DNA from: Chitinophaga pinensis
GTDB taxonomy: Bacteria > Bacteroidota > Bacteroidia > Flavobacteriales > Flavobacteriaceae
Direction of reading: 5' to 3'
DNA length: 46,382 nt
NCBI GenBank assembly: GCA_945873505.1
Contig: CAMCDQ010000015.1
Location: 1-46,382, forward strand
Of this stretch, positions 17,461-26,848 are shown piece after piece. The stretch's first letter is position 1. Each line of letters opens with the position of its first letter. Under the pieces are notes generated by a model, which did not search any database, was not told the DNA's origin, and saw only the letters and a program-made list of their open reading frames with translations. The position numbers and the translations under genes are program-made.

Positions 17461-19279
17461 TTTTAAGAAAATATTTCCCTTTGTACTGCCTTATAAAAAG
17501 TACGCCTATTTAAACATATTTTTTAATGTTTTGTATGCGATTTTTAGCACGCTTTCTTTTGTAGCATTAATTCCTATCTTGAAAGTTATCTTCAATGATA
17601 AAAAAGAAATTTTTCAAAAACCAGTTTATCATGGAATTAGCCATTTAAAAAGTTTTTGCGAAAATTATCTTAACTATTATTTGACGGATTCAATTGACAA
17701 AAATGGTAGTTTTTATGTACTAATGATTATGATTATTTTTATCGTTATCATATTTATGCTGAAAAATTTATTCAACTATTGGGCAATGTATTTTAGCACT
17801 TTTATGAGAAATGGAATTTTAATGGATATGCGGATTTCCATTTACAAGAAAATAACAAGTTTGCCATTGGGATATTATTCAAAAACAACAAAAGGCGATG
17901 TGATTTCAAAAACCATTGCTGATGTAAACGAGATTAGTAATTCCTATCTGTCTATTTTGGAAATGGTAGTAAGAGAACCGCTTACCATTATTTTTACTCT
18001 TGCGACAATGTTATTTTTAAGTTTAAAATTAACGCTTTTTGTTCTGTTTTTCATTCCTATTTCTGGCTTTATTATTTCTAAAATTGGAAAATCGTTGAAA
18101 AAAAATTCGATAATAGTGCAAGAACAACAAGGCAAAATGCTTTCTATTTTGGAAGAAACTTTGACAGGATTGCGAGTTATAAAGTCTTTCACAGCAGAAA
18201 AAAAATTTAGATCTGCTTTTAAAGAAACGAGTTTAAACTTTTACAAGTATTCTAATATAGTTCTCAATCGACAGAATTTAGCTTCGCCAATGAGCGAATT
18301 TTTAGGAATTTTGGTCATAGGAATTTTACTCGTATACGGTGGTTATTTGGTTTTTGTAGAAAAACAAATGGAAGCTGGTTTTTTTCTTGGTTACATAATG
18401 CTAGCATACAATATTCTAACTCCTGCAAAAGCAATATCTAAAGCTAGTTACGGACTCAAGCGAGGAAATGCTTCAGCAGATCGTGTTTTAGAGATTTTAG
18501 AACAAGAAAATCCAATTGTTAGTAAAACAGATGCAATTGAAAAAGACACCTTTGAATCTGAAATAAGCATCAAAAATATCAACTTTAAATACGAAGATGA
18601 AATTGTACTTAAGAATTTTTCATTGGAAGTAAAAAAAGGAGAAACTGTTGCGCTTGTCGGGCAATCGGGAAGTGGAAAAAGTACGATTGCGAATTTATTA
18701 ACTCGTTTTTATGATGTAAATGAAGGAACAATTGAAATTGATTCTGTTGCTATAAAAGATATGAATTTGCAATCATTGCGAGGATTAATGGGATTGGTAA
18801 CGCAAGATAGTATCTTATTTAATGATACTATAAAAGCAAATATTTCGTTAGGAAAATTAGATGCTACAGATGAAGAAATTATTGAAGCATTAAAAATTGC
18901 CAATGCGTATGAATTTGTAATAGACTTGCCAAAAGGCATTTACTCCAATATTGGCGACAGCGGAAACAAACTTTCGGGCGGTCAAAAACAACGATTGTCA
19001 ATTGCTCGTGCTGTTTTGAAAAACCCACCAATAATGATTTTAGACGAAGCAACATCGGCTTTGGATACAGAAAGTGAAAAATTTGTACAAATAGCTTTAG
19101 AAAATATGATGCAAAACAGAACTTCAATTGTAATTGCGCATCGCCTTTCTACCATTCAAAAAGCAGACAAAATTGTGGTTTTGCATAAAGGCGAAATTGT
19201 AGAACAAGGCACACACGATGAATTAATTACAAGAAACGGGACGTATAACAAATTGGTTATTATGCAGAGTTTTGAGTGA
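17453..19279 (+). CDS. ABC transporter, fused permease and ATPase (MsbA-like)
   Basis: A 608-aa half-transporter. The N-terminal ~330 residues hold six membrane helices of the type I exporter fold. The ATPase domain has Walker A GQSGSGKST (about residue 402), signature LSGGQKQR, Walker B IMILDEATSALD and H-loop IAHRLST. It works as a homodimer. Family members export lipids, lipid A or peptides; MsbA-like lipid flipping is the default guess in Bacteroidetes, but this is inference. It follows the YhcG-like gene with an 8-base overlap and precedes the DUF2971 gene by 32 bases. Confidence 0.93.
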   Translation: MSNFKKIFPFVLPYKKYAYLNIFFNVLYAIFSTLSFVALIPILKVIFNDKKEIFQKPVYHGISHLKSFCENYLNYYLTDSIDKNGSFYVLMIMIIFIVIIFMLKNLFNYWAMYFSTFMRNGILMDMRISIYKKITSLPLGYYSKTTKGDVISKTIADVNEISNSYLSILEMVVREPLTIIFTLATMLFLSLKLTLFVLFFIPISGFIISKIGKSLKKNSIIVQEQQGKMLSILEETLTGLRVIKSFTAEKKFRSAFKETSLNFYKYSNIVLNRQNLASPMSEFLGILVIGILLVYGGYLVFVEKQMEAGFFLGYIMLAYNILTPAKAISKASYGLKRGNASADRVLEILEQENPIVSKTDAIEKDTFESEISIKNINFKYEDEIVLKNFSLEVKKGETVALVGQSGSGKSTIANLLTRFYDVNEGTIEIDSVAIKDMNLQSLRGLMGLVTQDSILFNDTIKANISLGKLDATDEEIIEALKIANAYEFVIDLPKGIYSNIGDSGNKLSGGQKQRLSIARAVLKNPPIMILDEATSALDTESEKFVQIALENMMQNRTSIVIAHRLSTIQKADKIVVLHKGEIVEQGTHDELITRNGTYNKLVIMQSFE

Positions 19280-19311
19280 TATTTAATAAATAAAGGTTAA
19301 ATCTTAAATAA

Positions 19312-20013
19312 ATGTTCATTAACGACAAAAATATCAAGATTCCTGAAGATCCAAATACTATTGTTTGGAAGTATTTAGACTTGTCAAAATTTGTCGATTT
19401 ATTGCTATATAAAAAATTATTTCTTTCGCGTTCGGACAAATTTGAAGATCAATATGAAGGAACTTTTAGCGAACCTACCTTTGAAGAAATTCGGAAATTA
19501 TCCATCAACAATCCTGCTTTTTTAGATTATTATAAATCCCACCGTGAAAATGTTGTGATTAGCAGTTGGCATATCAACGAATATGAATCTTTTGCAATGT
19601 GGCAAATTTTCACACAAAAAAGTGAAGGATTGGCAATTCAATCTACTTTGGGACAAATTCAAGAGGCTCTGAAACTCGATACTACCTACAACCAGCATAT
19701 CGGGGAAGTGAATTATATCGATTATAAAAAAGAGTATATTCCTTTTGACAATGCCTTTTTTCCTTTTTTATTCAAGCGAAAAAGTTTCCAATATGAAAGA
19801 GAAATCCGAATTATTTCTGACGTTACAGAATTTAAATTAAAAATTGATAACGGTTTGAAAATCGATGTTGATATTAACCAATTAATTGAGAAGATTTATA
19901 TTCATCCCAAATCTGAAAACTGGTATAAAAATTTGGTAATTGAATTGGTTCAAAGACTTGGATTTGATTTCACCATTGAAAAATCTGATTTAGAGAGTGA
20001 TATTCTAATTTAG
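19312..20013 (+). CDS. DUF2971 domain-containing protein
   Basis: A soluble 233-aa protein matching the DUF2971 pattern: an early LLLYKKLFLSRSDKFEDQYEG, the central SSWHINEYESFAMWQIFTQ and the late FQYEREIRII. No signal peptide or membrane segment is visible. The family is of unknown function and is often found in accessory or defence-related gene sets. The stop overlaps the stop of the convergent TonB-dependent receptor gene by 4 bases, so there is no room for a terminator between them. Like the YhcG-like gene, it appears to be a variable passenger next to conserved genes. Confidence 0.82.
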   Translation: MFINDKNIKIPEDPNTIVWKYLDLSKFVDLLLYKKLFLSRSDKFEDQYEGTFSEPTFEEIRKLSINNPAFLDYYKSHRENVVISSWHINEYESFAMWQIFTQKSEGLAIQSTLGQIQEALKLDTTYNQHIGEVNYIDYKKEYIPFDNAFFPFLFKRKSFQYEREIRIISDVTEFKLKIDNGLKIDVDINQLIEKIYIHPKSENWYKNLVIELVQRLGFDFTIEKSDLESDILI

Positions 20014-22478
20014 AATCTTGCTGTGATTTTAAAATTAAAAACCCTTGTTGTCATATAATTTGGAATACCGTATTGATTTTTAGTATAAACATCACGAACC
20101 CAAGTATTGGTAATTGCATTCAAATTATTAAATAAGTTGAAAATTTCCATTCCAGCAGACAAATCTTTGAATTTTTTTAGCCAATGTCCTTTTGGCAAAT
20201 TCTTATTATTATCAGTCAAAACTTTGAAGAATCCAACATCCGCACGACGGTAATCACGCATTTTATTTTGATAAATATAAGGATCTGCATACGATGGCGA
20301 ACCGCCTGGAAGTCCCGTATTATAAACTAAATTCAGGTACAATTTCACACTTGGAAGGTTCGGCATATAATCCTGAAACAAAATTCCAAATTTCAATCTT
20401 TGATCCGTTGGTCTTGGAATAAAACCTTTATTATCGATATTTTCCTCTGTTTTTAGATACCCAAAACTAAACCAAGATTCGGTTCCTGGAACAAATTCTC
20501 CGTTCAAACGAACATCAAGTCCTTGTGCAAAAGCGGTTGCATTGTTATCGGCGGCATATCTAATTCTGACATTATCCAAAGTATAGGGATTTACATCGGT
20601 AAGAATTTTATAATAGGCTTCCGTAACCAACTTGAACGGGCGATTCCACATTTTAAAACTGTAATCATTACTCAATACAAAATGTATCGATTTTTGTGCT
20701 TTTACATTCGGAAGTACTGTCCCCGTTGAATCTCTAAGTTCTCGATAAGATGGTGGCTGAACATACAAACCAGTTGAAAATCGAAATACCATATCTTTTT
20801 CCCAATCGGGTTTGATAGCAAATTGTCCTCTTGGACTGAATTCTATTTGATTTTTACCCTCAACAGCTGCACCAGAAACTTTCCATTGGTGCAATCTTGC
20901 TCCAATATTTAACCAAACATCGTGATTTCCTAATTTCGTTTTTCTATTCAATTGGGCATAACCAGAAAATCTATCTATTGTAGCAAAATTCAATGCTCTC
21001 ACATTTTGAAATGGAACTAATGGTCCAATATACGGATGATACGGTTGTTGATTTGTAGGCAAATTCAAATTGGGTGGATTTATTGAAAACCCTGCAGAAT
21101 CAATAACTTCCCACTCCACTACTCTATCCCTAATATCTTCGCGGGTGTATTTGAAGCCCCATTCTACCTGATTTTTTTTCAAATCGTGAAAGCCTTTTAC
21201 TTCCGCATTTACAATTAAAGCGTCTAAATCATTTCGAGCGTGATTTAATTGTGTTCCAATGGCGCGACTAAAAGTTACCCCACCAAAAGTTTCAGAACCA
21301 ATATTACTGTCCACTTCGCCCAAATAATAACCTGCATAAATATCAAAATATTCTTGTTCCAAAGTATGATAAGCAGATGAAATAAATTTTAAAGTAAAAT
21401 TTTCGCTTGCTTTAAAAGTGGTTTTGAAGGCACCAAAAAAAGTATCGTATCTGTCTTTTTCTTGCCCTTCATAATATACTTGCAGGGCAATTGGCTCATC
21501 AATAGTTCCAAAATTTGTTTGTCTGGAAATAGGTTGATAGTTGTATTTATTTTGAGAAATATTACCCAAAAAACTCCATTGCCATTTGGTCGAAGCGTTA
21601 TAAATTACATTCGTTTGAACATCGGCAAAAGTAGGTCTGAAATTAGTTTCTGTTTGTTGACTGTTTACCAAAAGACTATTATTTCTATAGCGAAAACCAG
21701 TTATAGCTGACCATTTTTGATTTTTGGAAACGGCATCAACAGCTAAACTTCCTCCCAATAAACTTGCTTCTGCTGCAACGCCAAATTTTGTAGGACGACG
21801 GTACGTAATATCTAAAACGGATGATAATTTATCCCCGTATTTTGATTGAAATCCACCTGCCGAGAAATCGACATTTTGAACCAAATCGGTATTGGTGAAA
21901 CTCAAACCTTCTTGTTGCCCCGAACGAACCAAGAACGGACGATAAACTTCAACTTCATTTACATAAACTAAATTTTCATCGTAATTTCCACCACGAACGG
22001 CGTATTGTGTGCTCAATTCATTATTTGAATAAACGCCTGGCAATGTTTTCAAAATATTCTCAATTCCCGCGTTCGCACCAGGAATTCTTCTGATAACTTC
22101 GGGTTCAATTGTGGTAATTCCCTGAACTCGTTTTCTATTATTAGCAGTTACAATCACCTCGCCCATTTGCTCCGCTTTTTCATTCATCGTAACATTAAAC
22201 TCAAAATCTTCATTGGATTTTAATTCCAATGTTGCCGTGGTTTTCTTTAGAGAAACGTGCGTAAAAACAAGTGTGATTTTCTTATTTGCAGGAACTGTCA
22301 ATGAATAAAAACCATTGGAATTAGTAACCGTAGATTTAGATTGATAAGATATATTTACATTTTCGACGGGATTGTTATTTTCGTCTAAAATAATTCCTTT
22401 TACTCTTGCATTTTGAGCACAAACAAAGGTTCCGATAAATAAAAACAATATGGTAATTCGTAGATTTTTGATTTTCAA
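20010..22478 (-). CDS. TonB-dependent receptor with CarboxypepD_reg N-terminal domain
   Basis: An 822-aa outer-membrane transporter. A signal peptide (LRITILFLFIGTFVCAQ) is followed by a carboxypeptidase-regulatory-like beta-sandwich (about 24-105), a plug domain (GEVIVTANNRKRVQGITTIE; LPGVYSNNELSTQYAVRGG) and a 22-stranded barrel ending in the C-terminal aromatic ITARF. It takes up a ligand with TonB energy; no SusD partner is next to it, so a glycan substrate is not implied. The start codon is TTG at 22476-22478: no ATG exists before the mature domain, and the frame is closed upstream by the stop of the M23 gene. It is coupled to that gene across 6 bases. Confidence 0.93.
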   Translation of the reverse strand: MKIKNLRITILFLFIGTFVCAQNARVKGIILDENNNPVENVNISYQSKSTVTNSNGFYSLTVPANKKITLVFTHVSLKKTTATLELKSNEDFEFNVTMNEKAEQMGEVIVTANNRKRVQGITTIEPEVIRRIPGANAGIENILKTLPGVYSNNELSTQYAVRGGNYDENLVYVNEVEVYRPFLVRSGQQEGLSFTNTDLVQNVDFSAGGFQSKYGDKLSSVLDITYRRPTKFGVAAEASLLGGSLAVDAVSKNQKWSAITGFRYRNNSLLVNSQQTETNFRPTFADVQTNVIYNASTKWQWSFLGNISQNKYNYQPISRQTNFGTIDEPIALQVYYEGQEKDRYDTFFGAFKTTFKASENFTLKFISSAYHTLEQEYFDIYAGYYLGEVDSNIGSETFGGVTFSRAIGTQLNHARNDLDALIVNAEVKGFHDLKKNQVEWGFKYTREDIRDRVVEWEVIDSAGFSINPPNLNLPTNQQPYHPYIGPLVPFQNVRALNFATIDRFSGYAQLNRKTKLGNHDVWLNIGARLHQWKVSGAAVEGKNQIEFSPRGQFAIKPDWEKDMVFRFSTGLYVQPPSYRELRDSTGTVLPNVKAQKSIHFVLSNDYSFKMWNRPFKLVTEAYYKILTDVNPYTLDNVRIRYAADNNATAFAQGLDVRLNGEFVPGTESWFSFGYLKTEENIDNKGFIPRPTDQRLKFGILFQDYMPNLPSVKLYLNLVYNTGLPGGSPSYADPYIYQNKMRDYRRADVGFFKVLTDNNKNLPKGHWLKKFKDLSAGMEIFNLFNNLNAITNTWVRDVYTKNQYGIPNYMTTRVFNFKITARF

Positions 22479-22484
22479 GAGTTT

Positions 22485-24185
22485 TTATTTTTTAATTTGA
22501 CTTCTAAAAAATTGAGTTTCAAAGATAGTAGAATTTCCTACATTATCAGTAACAACAACTTTTAAATCGTTTTTTCCTTCTGCCACAATTCCATCATCAA
22601 AATTGTGAAACATTTTTTTTGTTTTATAATCGTATTCAAACAAAATCCAATTTCCATTTAAAAAACCATCATAGGATTTTATTCCCGATAACTCATCTTT
22701 TATACTGAATTCAAGAGTTTTTTTATCGCTAATCCACTTGCCATCAATGCTTTTATTAATTTTAATTGTAGGTGGGACAGTGTCTTTCATTAAAATGAAT
22801 TTACCCCAATTTTTTGTATATGAAGAAAACGAATTTTCTTTTAATTTGGTATAATTGTAATAGGTTTTGTTGTCTAGTATTGAACCAATAAACATTTTTT
22901 CCTTGTCTTTTTCAGGAGAAATAGAATCAATCACTGACACCAAAAAATTGGAATGAACCGGAATAGTTTCATTTTCCAATAACAAAGCGTTTTCCTTTTC
23001 GTCAAAATTAAGATAAAAATCATCGTAAAAAGTGCCTTTTGGAATATAATACGACCAATTTCCTTTTTCAAAATTATATTCTTTATTCGATTTAATGAAA
23101 TACTTCGTTTTTTTGACTTTTAAAGTATCAATAGCTAATTCCAAAGAATTTTCAATGGGAATAGTGATTGTCGTTTTATTATTATTAAAATCAGACACTT
23201 CAATACGGCAAATTTGATTGATGTTTTGAAACACATTAATTACACCATTTTCTTCGTGTGGATTTATTATACTTAATGGAAATGGAGTTTTCATGAATAA
23301 TTTTTGTACTCTTTGCCCCATGTTTTTATATCTTGGATAATCAATTAATGCGTTTATGTAGCGCATTTCATCAAAAGAATAGGTGTCAAATTGATATTCG
23401 AAAACAGTTTTTCCATTTATAAAAACTTCTGCCTTGTAAATTCCATTTCTGTCCCAAGACAAATTTGTCAAATCGTACGCATTTATTCCAAATCCTAATT
23501 TTCCATTGGCGAGTATTTTATCCGAAAAATAACTTCCGTCTTTTTGCAGCGTTAAATTGAGCATAAATGGATTTCTAGATCTGTTAATTCTGGTGTTATC
23601 ATCCAACGGATAAACCAAAACATTTGCAATAACTGGTTTTTGGGTGTCAGTTATTACCGAATCAAATCCGAAAAAAAGCGGATTGATTATTTTCTCGGTT
23701 TGGGAATCACGTATTTCAAAATGCAAATGTGGCCCATCTGAACCACCAGTATTTCCAGATAACGCAATTATTTCGCCTTTTTTAATTGGCAATTGATTTG
23801 GTTTCAAGTATAAATCAATTTCATAGGATTTCTCTTTATATTGGTTGGTTTTTAAATAGGTTTCAATTGCAGGATTCAAAGATTTCAAATGTCCATAAAC
23901 TGTAGTATAACCATTTGGATGTGTTATATAAATTGCTTTTCCGTATCCAAAAGTAGATATTTTAATTCTTGAAACATAACCTTCTGCCGAAGCAAAAACG
24001 TTCAAACCTTCCTTTTTTTGAGTTTTATAATCAAAGCCTGCATGGAAGTGATTTGGTCTTAATTCACCAAAATTACCTGATAGCTGAGTTGGCACATCTA
24101 ATGGTACTCCAAAATAATCTTTTGGATACTGATTTTGAGAAAAAACAGAGGCGTATACTAATACTAAAAAAAAAGAAATTTTCAT
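22485..24185 (-). CDS. M23 family metallopeptidase (exported)
   Basis: About 566 aa from the ATG at 24185, which begins a clear signal peptide (MKISFFLVLVYASVFSQ). A TTG at 24212 is in frame, but it would put extra residues before the signal. The LytM/M23 domain is N-terminal: H48 and D52 (HFHAGFD) and H153, H155 (HLHFE) are the zinc and catalytic residues, with YGHLKSL between them. The long C-terminal part (~400 residues) looks beta-rich and ends in an Ig-like fold (DELSGIKSYDGFLNG). M23 enzymes cut peptide cross-links in peptidoglycan. It is transcribed just before the TonB-dependent receptor and lies in the same reading frame. Confidence 0.9.
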   Translation of the reverse strand: MKISFFLVLVYASVFSQNQYPKDYFGVPLDVPTQLSGNFGELRPNHFHAGFDYKTQKKEGLNVFASAEGYVSRIKISTFGYGKAIYITHPNGYTTVYGHLKSLNPAIETYLKTNQYKEKSYEIDLYLKPNQLPIKKGEIIALSGNTGGSDGPHLHFEIRDSQTEKIINPLFFGFDSVITDTQKPVIANVLVYPLDDNTRINRSRNPFMLNLTLQKDGSYFSDKILANGKLGFGINAYDLTNLSWDRNGIYKAEVFINGKTVFEYQFDTYSFDEMRYINALIDYPRYKNMGQRVQKLFMKTPFPLSIINPHEENGVINVFQNINQICRIEVSDFNNNKTTITIPIENSLELAIDTLKVKKTKYFIKSNKEYNFEKGNWSYYIPKGTFYDDFYLNFDEKENALLLENETIPVHSNFLVSVIDSISPEKDKEKMFIGSILDNKTYYNYTKLKENSFSSYTKNWGKFILMKDTVPPTIKINKSIDGKWISDKKTLEFSIKDELSGIKSYDGFLNGNWILFEYDYKTKKMFHNFDDGIVAEGKNDLKVVVTDNVGNSTIFETQFFRSQIKK

Positions 24186-24334
24186 TTTAAAGGTTTCTGC
24201 TAATTTACACAAAAAAAGAATAAAAGTTCAAATAATTTAGAGCGATAAGCACCTAAATTTCAAAATATTATAAAATTTTATTCCAATAGAAGTAAAATTT
24301 TTTAGAAAAAAGCACTTTAATTAAATAGGAATAC

Positions 24335-24342
24335 TAACTTTG
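24335..24342 (+). promoter_or_regulatory. Probable -7 element of the coiled-coil/zapA/6S/rny unit
   Basis: TAACTTTG matches TAnnTTTG and lies 27 bases upstream of the ATG at 24370. The -33 element is weak (TTTA at 24315). Confidence 0.45.
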
Positions 24343-24369
24343 TAAATTAAGAAATGATTAAGTTTCATA

Positions 24370-24660
24370 ATGAGTGAAATTGTAGAAATAGTTGATACTC
24401 TTGAAAGTAGTATAGAAAAGCTCTTTAGTAAAATAGATACTTTAGAGAAAGATACTCATATTTTGAAGGGAGAATTAAGCGAGTCTGCAACAATTATAAA
24501 AAAACAATCTGATGCGATTGAAGTGTTAAAAACACAATATAATTCACTTAAAATGGCGAATTCATTACTTGGCAGTGACGAAAATAAAAGAGATACAAAG
24601 CTAAAAATAAATTCATTAATTCGTGAAATTGATTACTGTATTGCTCAGTTATCTGATTAG
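24370..24660 (+). CDS. Short coiled-coil protein upstream of zapA (ZapB-like)
   Basis: The 96-aa product is almost entirely heptad-like coiled coil (DTLESSIEKLFSKIDTLEKD; IIKKQSDAIEVLKTQYNSLK), ending in a short helix. Size and structure resemble ZapB, the partner of ZapA at the FtsZ ring, and zapA starts 8 bases downstream. There is no clear sequence match to proteobacterial ZapB, so the role is inferred from context. Confidence 0.8.
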   Translation: MSEIVEIVDTLESSIEKLFSKIDTLEKDTHILKGELSESATIIKKQSDAIEVLKTQYNSLKMANSLLGSDENKRDTKLKINSLIREIDYCIAQLSD

Positions 24661-24668
24661 TAAAAATT

Positions 24669-24962
24669 ATGGATGAAAAGCTTAAAATTAAATTATCAAT
24701 TGCAGACAGAGTTTATCCATTAACGGTAGACATGTCTCAGGAGGAAGGATTGAGAAGTGCTTCCAAGAAGATTGATGTTATGATTAAGCAATTTGAAGAA
24801 AATTATGCGGTTCGTGATAAGCAAGATGTTTTGGCCATGTGTGCCTTACAATTTGCCTCTCAATTAGAGCAAAAGCAAATTGACAAGTCAATCGATAATG
24901 AAGAAACTAACGAAAGACTGAAAAAAATTAATGATTTATTAGCAAAATACCTCGACAAATAA
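24669..24962 (+). CDS. zapA: Cell division protein ZapA
   Basis: A 97-aa ZapA family protein: the N-terminal beta part (KLKIKLSIADRVYPLTVDMS) and a long C-terminal helix with the conserved ALQFASQLE segment. ZapA tetramers cross-link FtsZ filaments at midcell. It is followed by the 6S-like RNA and rny, as in other Bacteroidetes, and has no other cell-division gene nearby except the coiled-coil gene upstream. Confidence 0.92.
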   Translation: MDEKLKIKLSIADRVYPLTVDMSQEEGLRSASKKIDVMIKQFEENYAVRDKQDVLAMCALQFASQLEQKQIDKSIDNEETNERLKKINDLLAKYLDK

Positions 24963-24984
24963 ACACGTTCTTTTCAATAACTAA

Positions 24985-25151
24985 GATACTGCCTACATTA
25001 GTTCAATTTGGTAAACTCAACACTAACAATTTAGAATGAGCAAATCATCGTTACTATAGCACGTCACGCCCTGCGTGAAAGCTTGAACAACGAGTTAGCT
25101 CAAAACTTGTATTTCCGAGTTTATTCAAGCAATCTAATGTAGGCTTTTTTT
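24985..25151 (+). ncRNA. ssrS: 6S-like RNA between zapA and rny
   Basis: The 209-base gap between zapA and rny holds a structured RNA, not an ORF. Its ends pair perfectly over 11 bp: GCCTACATTAG (24991-25001) with CTAATGTAGGC (25134-25144), followed by a run of seven Ts, as in a terminator. Inside are hairpin TCACGC/GCGTGA (25064-25078), the pairing TAAACTC/GAGTTTA (25012-25018 with 25117-25123), and an alternative GCTTGAA/TTCAAGC (25081-25087 with 25124-25130) that conflicts with it, giving two exclusive folds. Position next to zapA matches 6S RNA in proteobacteria, and in flavobacteria the motif once called Flavo-1 occupies this place. 6S RNA binds the RNA polymerase holoenzyme. The exact 5' end is estimated. 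Confidence 0.8.
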
Positions 25152-25171
25152 ATATATAAATTTTAACAAAC

Positions 25172-26737
25172 ATGGACAGTACATTAATTATAATTATTTC
25201 AGGTATAGCTGGAATTGCAGGTGGTTTTATCGTTTCAAAAATGATGGAAAAAAGCAATGTTTCGAGTTTAGTACACAATGCTAAAAAAGAAGCCGCATCT
25301 ATTTTAAAAGACGCAAACCTTGAGGGAGAAAACATCAAAAAAGACAAAATTCTTCAAGCAAAAGAGAAATTTATTGAGCTAAAATCAGAACACGAAGAAG
25401 TAATTCTTGCTCGTGATAGAAAAGTAGCAGAAGTAGAAAAAAGAGTTCGTGATAAAGAATCTCTAATCTCTAACGAATTGGCAAAAGCCAAAAAAATTAA
25501 CGACGATTTTGAAGCTAAAACAGTAGAATATACTTCAAAAGTTGAAGTTCTTGACAAAAAACAACAAGAAGTTGAAAAAATGCACAAGAGCCAATTGAAC
25601 CAATTGGAAGTAATTTCAGGTTTGTCAGCGGATGAAGCAAGAGACCAATTGATTGAAGGTTTGAAAGCCGAAGCCAAGACCAAAGCAATGTCTCACATTC
25701 AAGACACTATTGAAGAAGCAAAATTAACAGCGCAACAAGAAGCTAAGAAAATCATTATTAATACCATTCAACGTGTTGGAACAGAGGAAGCTGTAGAAAA
25801 TTGCGTTTCCGTTTTCAACATTGAATCTGACGATGTAAAAGGTAGAATTATTGGTCGTGAAGGTAGAAATATTAGAGCTTTAGAAGCTGCAACTGGAGTT
25901 GAAATCATTGTTGACGATACGCCAGAAGCAATCATTTTATCTTGTTTCGACCCTGTAAGAAGAGAAATTGCTCGTTTAGCACTTCATAAATTAGTAACTG
26001 ATGGAAGAATTCACCCAGCAAGAATTGAAGAAGTTGTAGCTAAAACTGCCAAACAAATTGACGATGAAATTATAGAAGTTGGAAAACGAACTGTAATCGA
26101 TTTAGGCATTCACGGATTACACCCGGAGTTAATAAAAGTTGTGGGTAGAATGAAATACCGTTCGTCATATGGACAAAATTTATTGCAACACTCCCGTGAA
26201 GTTTCCAAACTTTGTGGAATTATGGCAGCCGAATTAGGATTGAACGTAAAATTGGCCAAAAGAGCCGGATTATTACACGATATTGGAAAGGTTCCAGATG
26301 CAGAAAGCGATTTGCCACACGCATTATTAGGAATGCAATGGGCGGAAAAATACGGTGAAAAAGAAGAAGTTTGCAACGCAATTGGAGCGCATCACGACGA
26401 AATCGAAATGAAATCATTGTTATCGCCAATTATCCAAGTTTGTGATGCTATTTCTGGAGCAAGACCTGGAGCAAGACGACAAGTTTTGGATTCTTACATT
26501 CAACGATTGAAAGACTTAGAAGAAGTTGCCTACGGATTCAATGGTGTTAAAAACGCCTATGCAATCCAAGCTGGTAGAGAATTACGTGTTATTGTAGAAA
26601 GCGAAAAAGTTTCTGATGACAATGCAGCCACCTTATCATTCGAGATTTCCCAAAAAATTCAAACTGAAATGACCTATCCTGGTCAAGTAAAAGTTACTGT
26701 AATTAGAGAAACAAGAGCGGTAAACATAGCGAAATAA
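25172..26737 (+). CDS. rny: Ribonuclease Y
   Basis: A 521-aa membrane-anchored endoribonuclease that starts mRNA decay. Residues 4-22 form the N-terminal transmembrane helix, followed by a long charged coiled coil (~30-200), a KH domain with [15 protein letters not shown] (around 225), and an HD domain with catalytic H369-D370 (LLHDIGK). The length equals the usual RNase Y size. It is the last gene of the zapA - 6S - rny unit and is followed by a strong terminator. Confidence 0.96.
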   Translation: MDSTLIIIISGIAGIAGGFIVSKMMEKSNVSSLVHNAKKEAASILKDANLEGENIKKDKILQAKEKFIELKSEHEEVILARDRKVAEVEKRVRDKESLISNELAKAKKINDDFEAKTVEYTSKVEVLDKKQQEVEKMHKSQLNQLEVISGLSADEARDQLIEGLKAEAKTKAMSHIQDTIEEAKLTAQQEAKKIIINTIQRVGTEEAVENCVSVFNIESDDVKGRIIGREGRNIRALEAATGVEIIVDDTPEAIILSCFDPVRREIARLALHKLVTDGRIHPARIEEVVAKTAKQIDDEIIEVGKRTVIDLGIHGLHPELIKVVGRMKYRSSYGQNLLQHSREVSKLCGIMAAELGLNVKLAKRAGLLHDIGKVPDAESDLPHALLGMQWAEKYGEKEEVCNAIGAHHDEIEMKSLLSPIIQVCDAISGARPGARRQVLDSYIQRLKDLEEVAYGFNGVKNAYAIQAGRELRVIVESEKVSDDNAATLSFEISQKIQTEMTYPGQVKVTVIRETRAVNIAK

Positions 26738-26787
26738 AATCCCATCCTAGCCTTCCCATAGGGAAGGAATTGATGGAGTTGAAAAAT

Positions 26788-26819
26788 ATAAGACTTGCTA
26801 ATTGGCAAGTCTTTTTTTT
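26788..26819 (+). terminator. Terminator of rny
   Basis: A 9-bp stem AAGACTTGC / GCAAGTCTT with a TAATTG loop precedes a run of Ts. A second, smaller hairpin CCTTCCC / GGGAAGG lies at about 26751-26767. Confidence 0.85.
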
Positions 26820-26848
26820 ATCAAAATCTTAAATACTAGTTCCTAAAT

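Noticed and set aside
24186..24212. TTG start of the M23 peptidase nine codons upstream
   Set aside because: It would place polar residues before a complete signal peptide beginning at the ATG at 24185.
25354..25683. 109-codon minus-strand frame opposite rny
   Set aside because: It is the antisense shadow of the rny coiled-coil region, Ser-rich because of the repeated codons on the other strand.
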